From: Blumeriella jaapii
Taxonomy: Eukaryota; Ascomycota; Leotiomycetes; Helotiales; Drepanopezizaceae
NCBI GenBank assembly: GCA_009599575.1
Contig: VWND01000073.1
Span: 62,001-126,000, forward strand
Direction: 5' to 3'
Length of the DNA: 64,000 nucleotides
Below are positions 24,081 through 37,417 of the stretch, piece after piece (within the stretch, counting starts at the first letter, position 1; each line of letters begins with the position of its first letter). The position numbers were made by a program, and so were the translations under genes. The notes beneath the pieces are model-generated. The model had not been told where the DNA came from, searched no databases, and saw only the letters and a list, made by a program, of their open reading frames with translations.

Positions 24081-26946
24081 TTTTATTTTTGACGCTTTTA
24101 TAGCCGTATAAAAATAGTTTCGTCGTTTTGATTTTTGGGTTTTTATAGCGAAAGCCAAAAAGCTGATTTTTTCCGAAGATTTTTTTTTATCGGCTAAATT
24201 AATTGCGATATTATAAATTTTTTTCTGGTTTTTTTTAATTTAAAATCGTTTTTTTTTCGGGTAATTTCAATTTTTTCGTTTTTTTTTAATATAAAAATTT
24301 GTTTATTAATAATTTTGTCGAATTTTCTTTTTATATTAAATAAGTCGCTGAATTTTAATTTAATCTTTTGTTTTATAATTTTTTTAATAATTTCGTCGAC
24401 GGCTTCGAAGCTAATATATTTATCGATTTATTTTTCGCTTCGCATTAGTGATGGGCGTTTAAAAGCTGGTACTTTTTAAATAATTTAAACCGGAATATCG
24501 GTGTCGATATTTTTTATATCGTCGTTAATTTTTTTTATTATAAGCGTTTTTTTAATAGTTTTATCGGTTTTTTTTCGAATTTCAAAATTTTTTTTTTTTT
24601 CGATTCTAACGTTTTTTTTTATATTAATTGATTTGGCGAATAAAACAGAAGCATTTTGCTTTTTTATAATTCGCTGGCTTAATTATATAGTTATAATATT
24701 TGCAGATGCGATAATTATATTAGTAATATATATATTTGTTTTTTATTTATATATTTAAATTTCATTTATATTTAAAGTAAAGGTTTTTTTTTTTTTAATA
24801 CGCTTTTTAAGATATTTTTTTTTTATTAATAAAAATCGTTTTCGCATTTTTTTTGTTTTTTAAGTAGTCGTTTTATTTCGTATTTTTTATTTTTAAACGA
24901 ATAGTGTTTAATTAGCTTTAATTTTCAGCTTTGTTAAGAGGGTTTATTTTTGCTTTCGTCGGTCCGAGGCAAATCGTTTTATATTTGTTAATATAACAAA
25001 TATTATTATTTATACAAAAATTAAATGCTTTGTATTCTGAGCGAATATAAGGTTTTTCGTAATAAATTTTCTTGTTGTTATAAAACTTATATTTAGGCCA
25101 CGGGGTTTGTTTTGATAGTTATTTTTATTATTTTAATAGCCGCGATTTTGATTTCCGCGTTGATTTTTTTTTTTTTAATAATCGTTATTATAATTAGTAT
25201 TTCGCTGATTTTGATCGCTAGCACGAAGAAGTTGCTATTAGGCAGCTATTATTTTTACGATGGCTTAGCGAAGCTGATTATTTCGCGCATTTTAAAAGGA
25301 GTAGTTGTTGTAAGGGCTATTTTGGTCGTTTTTATTATTCGAATTAACGTAAAAGAGTTTTTTTTGCTATTGCATAAAACTTTCGATTTTACTTTAGAGT
25401 TTTTGAATTTTAATATCGGTAAATTTTAATACGAAAATTTCGATATTTTTATTAAGCTTTTTCAAATCAATAAGTTTTGCAGAACGATTAAATAATATAA
25501 TAATTAATTGTTTTTTAGCGATTTCGGTAATTTTTAATAGTTGGGCATGTTTTTGTACTAAAGCTTTCACGTTTTTTTTATAAATAAAAAAAGGAGATTT
25601 CTTTTGGTTTATGATTTTAATAGTACCTTCGCTTTGGTTTTGCTTAAAAACGAATTTTACAAATTTAAAATACTAATCGAAGATTTTAGGGTTTTGTTTA
25701 TTAATTTTAAAATATTTAATAATCTTGTTGCGAATGCTGGTTGGAAGGCCAAGTAAAAACAATTTTTTTTATTTAATTTCGCTTAAAATTTTTTTATTAA
25801 CGAAAACGTTAGAAATTTTCGTATAAGTACGATAATAAATTTTGAGTTTTTTGATTTGACGAATTGTTATAACAAATTGTTTAAAAAAAGCGATAATATC
25901 GCGAATTTATTAGCGATCGTAGTTTCGGAATTCCGATTTCAAAGCTTTAATTAATTTACGCTAATTTCGAACTTTAATAGCTTTTTATTTATTTATCGAT
26001 TTAATAATATTTTTAGTGGTTAGGTTATAATAGCGAAAAAGTTTATCGAATATTTTAATTTTAAAAATTCCGAAATTTTTATAAGTTTTTTTATACTTTT
26101 CGATAAAATCGGTAATATTGGCGCTATTAAATAAAGGTGCATCAGAAAAGCTAGGAAGAGGCATGCGGCTTCGCATAAAAAAACGAAAAGCGTCGTTGTT
26201 TATAATATTAGCGAAAATATTGGTGAGATTTAAATTAAATAAATAAGTGTTTTCTGGAATTGCAGATTAAAGGTTTTTAATATAAAAGAAATCGTTTTTA
26301 ATAAAAGAGCTATTAAAAAGGTTTTTGTGTTTTTTAAAAGAATTAAATAAAATAAAATTGCGTTCAAACATTTGGATAGTGTATTAAAAAACTTGTTTTT
26401 TGATAAATTAATTAAATTAATATGATATTATTGTATAATCCACGGTTTTGATATTCCGTGGCTTAGATTAATATATATATAGCTATTTTTTTATTATTTT
26501 TAATAAAAAGCCGCAAATTATAATTGTTATAATTATAAAGCGTAGAATTAAAAGGTTGAGTTTTCGCTAGGCGTTTGACCAAAAAAGATTTAATTTAAAA
26601 GGGCCGAGCGCAGCGGTCGAAGCGTATAAATTAATATTCGATTTGTTATTTTTAAACAAAAGAGCGACTTTCGAGCTTTAAATTTCGTACGGTTCAGAAT
26701 TGCCTGACCGTAATTTCAGACGTTTTTGAAATATATTACATTTTTATAATCTAATAATTATGCGCAAGATAAAAAAGCTATTAAAAGTTTTTTATATAAT
26801 ACAGCTGCGAATAACATCATATAAAAAATCTTTTAAGCCGTAATAGCGAAATATCGAAGTCGATTTTAATTATGAATTTGAGAAATGCATCGGCGAATAT
26901 ATAAAAACGAAATATCGAAATTTAAATCTTTGCGTAGATTACCAAA

Positions 26947-27212
26947 TATAAAAATAGGTAAGAAAACCAGATTAATACGGCTATATGTCGGTGGGTAAAA
27001 TAGTCTAAGAAATCCTTAGAAAAGATTAAAAAAAAGAAAAAAAAAAAAATAAAAGTATGAATTGGACTGCGTGCTTATGGTACTATCTAAGGGGGTGCTT
27101 TGCTTTTATATCTGTTGAAAGTATTCAGTGGCAAAGGGTTTCGGAAGGGTCCATGCCTTAATCATAGCTAAAACTACCAACTCCTATTAATACAAGGTAC
27201 CACCGTTTTACA
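26947..27212 (-). repeat. LTR-B, 5' LTR
   Basis: 266 bp; starts TATAAAAATAGG where the partner has TGTAAAAGTAGG, and ends CCGTTTTACA. The 3' half is nearly free of RIP. Confidence 0.9.
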
Positions 27213-27576
27213 GTATGCCCGCCTAATTTCACGCGAAAACATCACAGCGGCCTTTTTGCTTTTTTGCGTTTTCGAACTTTTTAGCGTAAAATGTAACCGC
27301 TGCAAAGCTTCGCATATTTAATGCTTTTCTGTGAATTTCCTAGACTTTTACTCGGATTCGCTTTTAATTAGCTACAGGTTTCTGCCGCACGCGCTATCGA
27401 AGCGCAAATTCTTTTCGCGGGCCTTAACGATTTTATAAATCGTTTCGATGCTGCCACCGCCGCTGCCGCTTTTTTTTTTTTTGTTGCCGAAGCCAAAGTT
27501 TTTGCTAAAACCTTTATCGACCTTATTATCTACGACGCTTATATAAGTCGTTTAAAAAGGAGTGACGCTTCGGCTC

Positions 27577-28310
27577 CTATAGTAGTCGGAGGTCGTGCGA
27601 ATCGCGCCGCGGCTCGGGCTGCCGCCGCTGCTGCTGCGCCCGCTCCTGCCGGTTTGGCGGCTGCTGCTGTTTTTCAGTAGCTTTCTTCAAAACGATACAA
27701 AACGCTTGCTCCCTTTTGGATTCCTTTTTAAAACGTTTGACTGTAACGAGATTAAGCTGTAAGCGTTCGACTGAGTATCGCCACGACTTAGCTCGAAAGC
27801 TTATAGCGGGGTCGATATTTCGCAACCAAAGAAATCCTAAGATAAATAAAACCCTTGGGATATTTATATCGCAAGCCACGAAATCGCTTTGTATTTTTTT
27901 AGTTATTCCATAATTATTAATAGCGCGAATAAGTTGCGTATACGTGCCGTAAATAATTACTTTTTTTCTTTTAACCGTAGATAAGTTAATACGTTTTTAA
28001 ATTGGTTTTTATTTATATTTAATTAATAACTTTTGGATTACGCAGTTTTTTTCCGCGCCGCAGTCGATAAAAGCTCGTTTCGTACGAATTTCGCTTTTGG
28101 CTTTTATTATTTTTTATTTTTCTTTTTTATTCGATCTTATTAGCAGCGACGAAATTAAAATCGAGCGGAAGCTTTTCCCGAATTTTTAGATTTGTTAGCT
28201 TCGGAGCAATTTAGAATTATATATTCTTTTCTGTTGCATTTATAATATTCGACTTTTAAACAATTAGCTATACGATGCTTTTTCTTTTAGCAGCGATTGC
28301 ATTTCGAAAA
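27577..28310 (-). pseudogene. Element D gag zinc knuckle and retropepsin remnant
   Basis: On the minus strand a CCHC zinc knuckle lies at 28,301-28,260 (C-N-R-C, stop for Gln, K-K-K-H-R-I-A-N-C, i.e. CX2CX4HX4C). It is followed at about 28,085-28,035 by RAFIDCGAEKNCVIQKLL, a retropepsin active site with Asp-Cys-Gly-Ala. At about 27,840-27,815 comes ILGFLWLR, the ILGxPWLR flap/helix box of Ty3/gypsy proteases. The reading ends in a Gln/Arg-rich tail at 27,577. The order gag to protease is normal, but no polymerase follows. Confidence 0.8.
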
Positions 28311-29771
28311 ATAAAAAAAGTCGTTAAGAATTTTAAGATTCCAAAGGATTTTGTTAAAATTATCGTTTTTTCGTTTTCGTTTTTTTTTTATAACGTATTT
28401 TCGAATCGAAAACGATATATATTTATTTTAGCTTTTAAGCTTTAATCGTAAATATAAGTTTTTTCCTTTTTTTTTTTTTGCGTTCGTTTCGTTATTTATT
28501 ATTTTTCGTTTCGTCGCTAATAACTTTATTAGCATTTTCGATACGACGAGCGATTAATATTAATTTTTCGTGCGAGCTTATAACTGTAATATTACTTCGT
28601 TTAATAATTTCTTTTCGAAAAGTAAATCGAAGTTTTGCGAAAAGCATTTTTCTTTTAATCGCATCGTTTGTTATTTGCAATTGCTATTCGAAATTATTTA
28701 AATAAGCAACGAAATCGTTAATTGATTTATGCTTTTTTTACTTCGCTTTATCGTATAAATTCGAAGCCGCGATTTTTCGATTTTCCGTATTTATTAAAAA
28801 ATCTAATATTTATCTTTTGAAATCGTTTTATATAATTCGAATATTCGTAAAACGTCGTTTGTATCCGATTTATTTTCTTTTTATTTTATCGTCGAAAACT
28901 AAAACATAAGCGTTAATTTTCTTTTAATTAATATAAAATATTACTTTTTTATTTTAGCGGAAGCTTCGCTTTACACGCCGAATAAAAAATTGAGCTTTTT
29001 TAATATTTTTTTTTCGATATATTAGAAAATCTTTTATTTTTAATGCTTTTCGGCTCGAATTCGTTATATTTTTTACAAAAAGTATAATATATTCAAAAAA
29101 AATGCTAAATCGTTTTTAATAAATATTATTATTATAATGCTCCGAAAATACTTTATAATAATCGCCAGCTTGGATTATTTTCTGTTTTTTCTCAGTTGGA
29201 ACGGTATTAAAAAATATAAAAACCTTTTTTTCGATATCTTCGAAAGCGTTAAATTTTTATTAGAATTGTTTAACTTTTTTTCGAAATTCGTTTCGGCGTT
29301 TTTTAGTTTTTTCGAATCTTTTAATTGTTTCGTAGACTTTTTTCTCGGTTTTTTTCTATTTTATTTTAGCTCGTATCTTTTTTACTTTTCTACGTTTATC
29401 GTTTTCTTTTTATTCGGCGCGGATTCGTTTATTAGCCAAATAAATCAGAATCTCGGTAAAAGGTTTTTTCGAATCGTTTTAAACGTAGCCTTTTTCAATA
29501 ATTTTTTAAATAAAAAAAATTGAAAAGTCGTCGCGCCCTGATAATAAAATATTTTCGATTTTTAGTAAAGCTGGTAACGTCAAAAAAAACGATAATACGA
29601 GGTTTTTTTAAGCAGCCGAAGGCGCTGAGTCTTCTTAAATAGCTGGAAATACCTGTTCGCTGCGAATACGAAAAGCTATAATATCGATAATAACGATATA
29701 AATATAATAATATAATAAAAAGTTGTTTTAATAATATCGAACTGCCGTTCCGATAAATAAAAAAATTAAAA

Positions 29772-30184
29772 TATAAAAATTAAAAAGCAAAAAAACACTA
29801 ATTCAAATAATAAAACTCAAATAAAATTGGATTAATAATCAGATTGATTTCTACCTTTTATATTTCTAATAAAAAGCGTATATAAGTACAAAAAAAAGGG
29901 TGGAGCCTTCGAAAAAAGTATTTCCCAGAAAACCAGGCGAATCCTATTTAATATGCTTTCCAGCCCCCATCCCGACCTCTTTTCAATCCTTTTCAATATA
30001 ACCTTAATAACTGGTTTTTTAGCAATTATTCCTATAAAATGTTTTATCTAAATGTTATTTCCAGCCCCTATAATACTATCCGGCCCTTACGGCCTATCCG
30101 TAGAAAATACTATTCGAGGATTGGTAGAAAACAGAGGGTCTTGGCGGATCACCTGACTTATATACGTGATGTTGGTTCCTGACA
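29772..30184 (-). repeat. LTR-D, 5' LTR
   Basis: 413 bp, same length as its partner; ends GGTTCCTGACA, followed by TSD ATTTT at 30,185-30,189. The 3' two thirds are only lightly RIPed. Confidence 0.9.
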
Positions 30185-30189
30185 ATTTT

Positions 30190-30637
30190 ATTAAACGCTT
30201 TGATTAAAAAGTCTGTCGCAATCGTATAATTTCCAAAAGTTATTGTTTACGCTTTTGCGCTTTTTTTAATTAATTTTGCAAAAAAATTTTAACTAAACGC
30301 TTTCAGCGCTAGGCTATAAAAAAAATAGCAAGCGAAATAATTAGCGCTTTGCCTTTTTTTTTTTTTGTTTTTTTTTTCTCGAAAAAAAAAACTGTTTTTT
30401 AAAAAAAAAAGCTTTTGGGAAAAGCTGCTTTTTCGCTGATTAAAAAAAGAGTTAAAATATAATAGCAAAAACTGAAAAGCTTTGCTGAAAAAAGAATCGT
30501 TAAACAAAAGCTATTTTTCGCGAAATACGAAAATAAGTTTTTTTACGACCGGTCGATTATTTTGGTATAACCCGTGAGAAATTCGAAAGGAAAAATAATT
30601 TACGCCGTCGCTAGCGTAAAAAAAAAGTTATTAATAA
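30190..30637 (-). pseudogene. Element F remnant, right-hand piece
   Basis: AT-rich sequence that joins the 14,227-15,150 piece in frame once element D and one TSD copy are removed. It is bounded on the right by an inverted LTR-A. No diagnostic motif. Confidence 0.45.
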
Positions 30638-30905
30638 TATAACGATTTAATTAATCGAAAAACTAGGAAATTAATTAATTGGTCGCCGTATTTATATAAT
30701 ATAAAAAACGAGCCTTTGGTTCTGTAACAAAAATATTTATTTAGAATTAACAACTGCAAAAAGCAAAGATTGCTAAAGGAAAAAAGTTTTATATATATAA
30801 ATAGTTTCCACAGTTGATAGAAGACCCACCAGAAGACTAGAAAGCTTGCGGCTACACGTAGTTGCTGGGATGACGCGAAAGGTGGCAGAAGAGTGAGTCG
30901 TCACA
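30638..30905 (-). repeat. LTR-A copy, inverted
   Basis: Reverse complement of LTR-A: it contains AACGAGCCTTTGGTTCTGT and ends GAGTCGTCACA. The left half is RIPed, the right half (from about 30,815) almost not. It is joined directly to the integrase of chromovirus A copy 2. No target-site duplication is visible (AATAA on the left, CTCGA on the right), so a rearrangement is more likely than a simple insertion. Confidence 0.8.
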
Positions 30906-31985
30906 CTCGAAGTTTCGCCAAATTATATATATTTTATATATATAAGTATTTTAGCCTTTTAAAAAGTATTATTAGCGATCGTAGCTTTTAATATTAGTTT
31001 ATTTCTTGATTTGAATTAAATAAAATATTCGGTACGCAATTAAAATTTTCGATAGCCGTTCATTTCGAAACCGACGGTCAAACCGAAATTTACAATTAAT
31101 ATTTGTAAAAACGCTTTCGATTTTTCGTAAATTTTTATTAAAACGATTAAAGCGAATTTCTTTTAATAATAAATTTCGCTTAAATGGTTTTTTTTTTACG
31201 AAAATCTAAATAGCTTTTTATTTTTTGAAATTGTATACGGTTATATTTCCTATATTAATTGAAATTAAAAGCTTAATACTTCCTTTTTTTTTTTTTTTTT
31301 ACAAATTAAACGTAAACGAAATTCGTGCGTACGCTCGCCGCTATTACGACGTTTAAAATTTTGCTAAATCGTATGTTTAATAAGTTTACGACAAAATAAA
31401 AAAAAATGCGAATAAATTTCGCCGCGCGATCGATTTTAACGTTAGCGATTACGTATGGCTCGATATGCGTTTATTTCCGATCTTCCGGTTTTTTCGCAAA
31501 TTCGATAATTTTACGAACGGCTTTTTTAAAATTATAGCCAAAATTTTCGACAACGCTTTTAAACTAAATCTTTTTAATATTATAAACGTACACCCAGTTT
31601 TTTACGCTAGTCGACTGCGTAAAACAGCTAACGACGCGCTTTTAAATCAGGTTAATTCAGCCTCTGAATTTATTAATATAATTAATAAGTTTAAATACAA
31701 AATCGAAGAATTAATTATCGAATACAGCGGAAAACCTTTTAGTATAAAGCTTTTTAAATAAATTTAAATAAAAATCTTACGTGGTATTCCGCGTTTGATT
31801 TTATATACGCTTTTTTAAAAATGCGCGACTTTTATTTAACGCATAAAAAACTCCCCGGTCCTTTTGCAAAACTTATAAATTAGCTGAAAGCGTATTTCGA
31901 AGATTTAAACTCGTACGATTATTTAAATAGCGACGTATTAATAAATAAAAGCTCGAAGGCGCGCTTTTTTCGGACGGAAAGATAA
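30906..31985 (+). pseudogene. Chromovirus A copy 2: integrase and chromodomain remnant
   Basis: Aligns from CTCGAAG with position about 777 of the left copy, so it starts inside the integrase. It includes the SDRG region, the HPVFYASRLRKTANDALLNQ box at about 31,590-31,650, and the tail ending FFRTER plus stop at 31,983-31,985. Unlike the left copy, the last part is in frame (YDYLNSDVL). RIP stops remain. Truncated at its 5' end by the inverted LTR. Confidence 0.8.
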
Positions 31986-32252
31986 TATAACGATTTACTT
32001 TTTTGTTATTTTTCGTATCACTTTAGCAATTACGTGTAGCTGCAAGCTTTCTGGTCTTTTAGTAAGTTTTCTATCAACTGTAGAAATTATTTATATATAT
32101 AAAACACTTCTTTTTTAACACTTCTGCTTTTTGCAATTGTTGATTTTAAATAAATATTTTTGTTACAAAACCAAAGGTTCGTTTTTTATACCATATGAAC
32201 ACGGCGACCAGTTGACTGATCTCCCAGCCCTCCGACTGATTAAATCGTCACA
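31986..32252 (+). repeat. LTR-A, 3' LTR of copy 2
   Basis: 267 bp, RIPed start TATAACGATTT, end AATCGTCACA. Adjoins an LTR-B fragment with no spacer. Confidence 0.85.
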
Positions 32253-32486
32253 GCTATATATCGATAAGTAAAATAGTTTAAGGAATTTTTAAAAAAAACT
32301 GAAAAAAGAAAAAAAAGAATAAGTAAAAGTATAAATTGGATTGCGTGCCTGTGGTATTATTTAAGGGGATGCTTTGCTTTTATATCTGTTGAAAATAGTC
32401 AATGGCAGAGGGTCTCGGAGGGGTCCATGCCTCGACCATAGTTAAAACTACCAAATCCTATTAATACAAAATATCACCGTTTTATA
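32253..32486 (-). repeat. LTR-B fragment
   Basis: Matches LTR-B from its CATATGTCGGTGGG region (here TATATATCGATAAG) to its end CCGTTTTATA; the first about 30 bp are missing. Confidence 0.85.
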
Positions 32487-32811
32487 ATAGCGACGTATTA
32501 ATAAATAAAAGCTCGAGAGCGCGCTTTTTTCGGACGGAGGGGTAATATAACGATTTATTTTTTTGCCACCTTTCGTATTATCCCAGCAACTACGTATAGC
32601 TGTAAGCTCTTTGGTTTTCTAATAAGTTTTTTATCAACTTTGAAAATTATTTATCTATATAAGGCTTTTTTTTTAGCAACCTCTGCTTTTTGCAATTGTT
32701 AAGTTTAAGTAAATATTTTTGTTACAGAACCAAAGGCTCGTTTTTTATATTATATGAATTCGGCGACCAGTTGATTGATCTCCCAGCCCTCCGACTGATT
32801 AGATCGTTACA
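32487..32811 (+). repeat. Duplicated chromovirus A tail plus LTR-A
   Basis: Positions 32,487-32,545 repeat the last 59 bp of the A coding tail (compare 31,927-31,985), and 32,546-32,811 is a further LTR-A (266 bp) ending ATCGTTACA. Confidence 0.85.
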
Positions 32812-32882
32812 AAAGGGGTCTATGCCTCGACCATAGCTAAAACTACCAAATCCCATTAATACAAAGTACCGCCGTTTTTACA
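32812..32882 (-). repeat. LTR-B terminal fragment
   Basis: Last about 70 bp of LTR-B (GGGGTCTATGCCTCGACCAT ... ACCGCCGTTTTTACA). Confidence 0.8.
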
Positions 32883-33360
32883 CAATTGCTTTGAAAATAA
32901 CTTTTCCGTCGCGTTTCGTAGTAAAAAAAAGCGGGCGTTTATAAGATTATAATTTACCGTCGGATTATAAAAGCGCGTTTTTTTTTAACCGTGTAACGCG
33001 CGGCGAATAAGCTGTATTTTTCCGATTTCGCAAGCCAGATATAAAAAAATTAATATTTTCTACCGTTATTAATACGATTTTTAGCCTTTGGAAAAAGTTT
33101 TTTAAAAGATTGGCGAAACGTTCCGGACATTCGTGGCATAATAGTATAGTTGCGAAAAAAAGGTGTGTTTTGTTATAAACGCGAAAAATCGCGGTCGGGG
33201 GTCGACGCGCATATTCATGTGTCCACGTACTGTAGGACACTTGCTTTCCCCTATAATATTCGAATGCCCGCAGAATAATTGTGGGAAGGCAGCCCACTAT
33301 TAGATCGTTATATAAATAACTCGATCTTCGTTATCAATCCTATCAGAGAATTTCCCCAAG
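32883..33360. other. Border of the AT-rich block
   Basis: RIPed AT-rich DNA grades into normal composition between about 33,130 and 33,300. A minus-strand frame of 110 codons (32,965-33,297) crosses the border. It has a C-H-E-C-P-E-R-F segment but no family I recognise, and its base composition changes midway, so I do not call a gene. Confidence 0.5.
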
Positions 33361-33459
33361 CACTATCCCAACCCCGCGGTCCATTCGTGGAGAGTACTAT
33401 TCAGGGATTGGTGGCCCCTACGGATCACCTGATTGTATACGTGATATTGGTTCCTGACA
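33361..33459. repeat. LTR-D-related relic at the border
   Basis: Aligns with the last about 120 bp of LTR-D: shared pieces are GAGTACTATTCAGGGATTGG, CGGATCACCTGA and GGTTCCTGACA. It is diverged but not AT-biased, so it lies outside the RIPed domain or belongs to a related, unmutated subfamily. Confidence 0.75.
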
Positions 33460-34025
33460 TTCTCCCACGGCGTCGTTTGTATCTCTATCGCTTTCTTGCA
33501 TCATCTTCTGTCTTATCAATTCCGGTGTGTGTGTATATACGTCTTTAACCTCAGCTGATTCCCAGAATTTCAAAAACGTCGAAACAACATCTCAAATCCA
33601 GGCGCCCAGCAACGGGTGAGTCCTTCTTTGCACAGCGCGAAAACAGCATCGTTGTGGAAGAGCAACAGAAGCCGTCATTAAGTAATGTTGATCATACTGG
33701 CAATGTGTGGAAGAGAAAGAAATGTCAGGTTGGCGAAAATTGACGCGCTTTTATGCTCCACCGCACGCATGCCTGAGGCCGCAATCAACACCTAGTGTGG
33801 AATCGTATTCTTAGCGCGGTCGGGGCGACTTCACCTTCAAATGTGGCCTCCCAATGCTCGATAATCTGTTCTCACCCCAACGCGTGTAACAGATTGTTCC
33901 CGTCGGTAACTTGACATCTCGGCCTGCTGCGCATATTCGAGCTTGCTGCAGCCTCTCTCCAGAAAGCAGTGCACACACAGAACCCAAGCATTTCAACCCG
34001 GGCGTCGGCTCCCCATTTGCTAGCC
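33460..34025 (+). promoter_or_regulatory. Upstream region of SEC23
   Basis: No gene is visible. Contains a GTGTGTGTATATACG stretch near 33,523 and ends in a good start context (GCTAGCCATGG). SEC23 begins only about 0.6-0.8 kb from the RIPed block. Confidence 0.4.
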
Positions 34026-36667
<2,642 letters not shown>

Positions 36668-37417
36668 GGATGTCTGCTTCGGTGTTCGATAGAGGCAGCG
36701 TTGGAGGGGGGCTATGCTGGGTGTAATTGGGAATAGATATCTCCGGTATCTGCGGGGTCCAGCCACACGACGGGCGCAGACTCACTCGTGTACGAACATG
36801 CAGCAGCTTGCTATGTACTGCGAAAGAATGTCAGGAGCTATCCCCCCATCTTTTCATTGCGATGTGTGTTCGGCGTTCATCCATCCGGCTGCAGGCAAGG
36901 CAAAGCACCACGCACATGGCATGTGGTGGAAGTGGCATGCTTGCCCGTAGGTTCTGTTGTTCTGTAATTGTCGCGTCATGCGAAACCTGTTGGGTTGTCG
37001 ACGGTCTTTTGAGCTCGGAGCAACGGTCGTGTCGTTTGACCCGGGCTTGACGATGGTGGGAAGTCGCGGTAGGGAGCATGGACGGTCGGAGAGATTCCAC
37101 AATACTGTACCAAGCCGCCTCCAGTAAGTGTCGCAGAGCGGCACAATGCAAACAACCATAGCCAGATCGAACACGGAGATGTGGGCACTGGCCTTGGGTA
37201 AACACCAGCTGTTGATGGTTCGAGGTTGAAGTTGTCTTTTCGTCTTGAAATCCATCTTCATGCCAAGGCGGAGGGCGGTCAATGACGCTAGCCCCCTTTT
37301 AGCGTCGACCATGGTCTCGCGCCTCGCTTACGTTCCCACAGACAGAATTTCCGCTGGCTTCGCGTTTTCAACGACAGTTCGGCCTCACCACGACTACGAG
37401 TAACATCCACCGTCACA
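36668..37417. other. Intergenic: SEC23 3' end to RPL12 5' region
   Basis: No coding region I can support. The last 150 bp before RPL12 contain TTTTAGCG and CT-rich stretches typical of fungal ribosomal protein promoters, but I see no specific site. Confidence 0.4.

Larger units (their letters stand above)
15942..27212 (-). mobile_element. LTR retrotransposon B (Ty3/gypsy), about 11.3 kb, RIPed
   Basis: LTRs of 267 and 266 bp (15,942-16,208 and 26,947-27,212) flank the element; GTAT is repeated at 15,938-15,941 and 27,213-27,216. Minus-strand order is protease (about 24,020-24,070), reverse transcriptase (about 22,540-22,990), integrase (about 20,760-21,130). A TTTGGTAATCTACGC sequence follows the right LTR on the minus strand and could be a RIPed TGG-type primer-binding site. 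At 11.3 kb it is long for a fungal gypsy, because about 3.5 kb lies between integrase and 3' LTR. Confidence 0.85.
15151..30184 (-). mobile_element. LTR retrotransposon D, RIPed, carrying element B
   Basis: Two 413-bp LTRs (15,151-15,563 and 29,772-30,184) are flanked by a perfect TSD ATTTT (15,146-15,150 and 30,185-30,189). A purine tract (GAAAAAGAGGTAA on the minus strand) abuts the 15,151-15,563 LTR, so the element reads on the minus strand. Without element B, D is only about 3.8 kb, with 2.9 kb between LTRs. Its internal part holds a zinc knuckle and a retropepsin, but I find no reverse transcriptase or integrase. Confidence 0.85.
1..33250. repeat. AT-rich, RIP-degraded nested retrotransposon block
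   Basis: The whole left half is very AT-rich with long A and T runs, and no host gene is readable. Cytosines survive mostly in CpG, the opposite of simple methyl-CpG decay and the pattern expected from fungal RIP, which prefers CpA. Paired LTRs inside the block differ by transitions only, in both directions. Retroelement proteins can be followed through many stop codons at positions where CAA, CAG, CGA or TGG are expected. This is the usual make-up of an AT-isochore in Pezizomycotina. Gene-sized stretches inside it hold only repeat relics; the resolved elements are listed separately. Confidence 0.95.

Noticed and set aside
24501..25429. Ile/Phe-rich plus-strand frames resembling transmembrane proteins
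   Set aside because: Antisense to the gag/protease part of element B; composition-driven.
29137..29523. Phe/Ser-rich plus-strand frame of 128 codons
   Set aside because: Same cause: antisense of the element D gag region, with poly-T composition.
1..33250. CRISPR arrays or prokaryotic features
   Set aside because: The repeats are LTRs and retroelement minisatellites; the window is clearly eukaryotic with spliceosomal introns.
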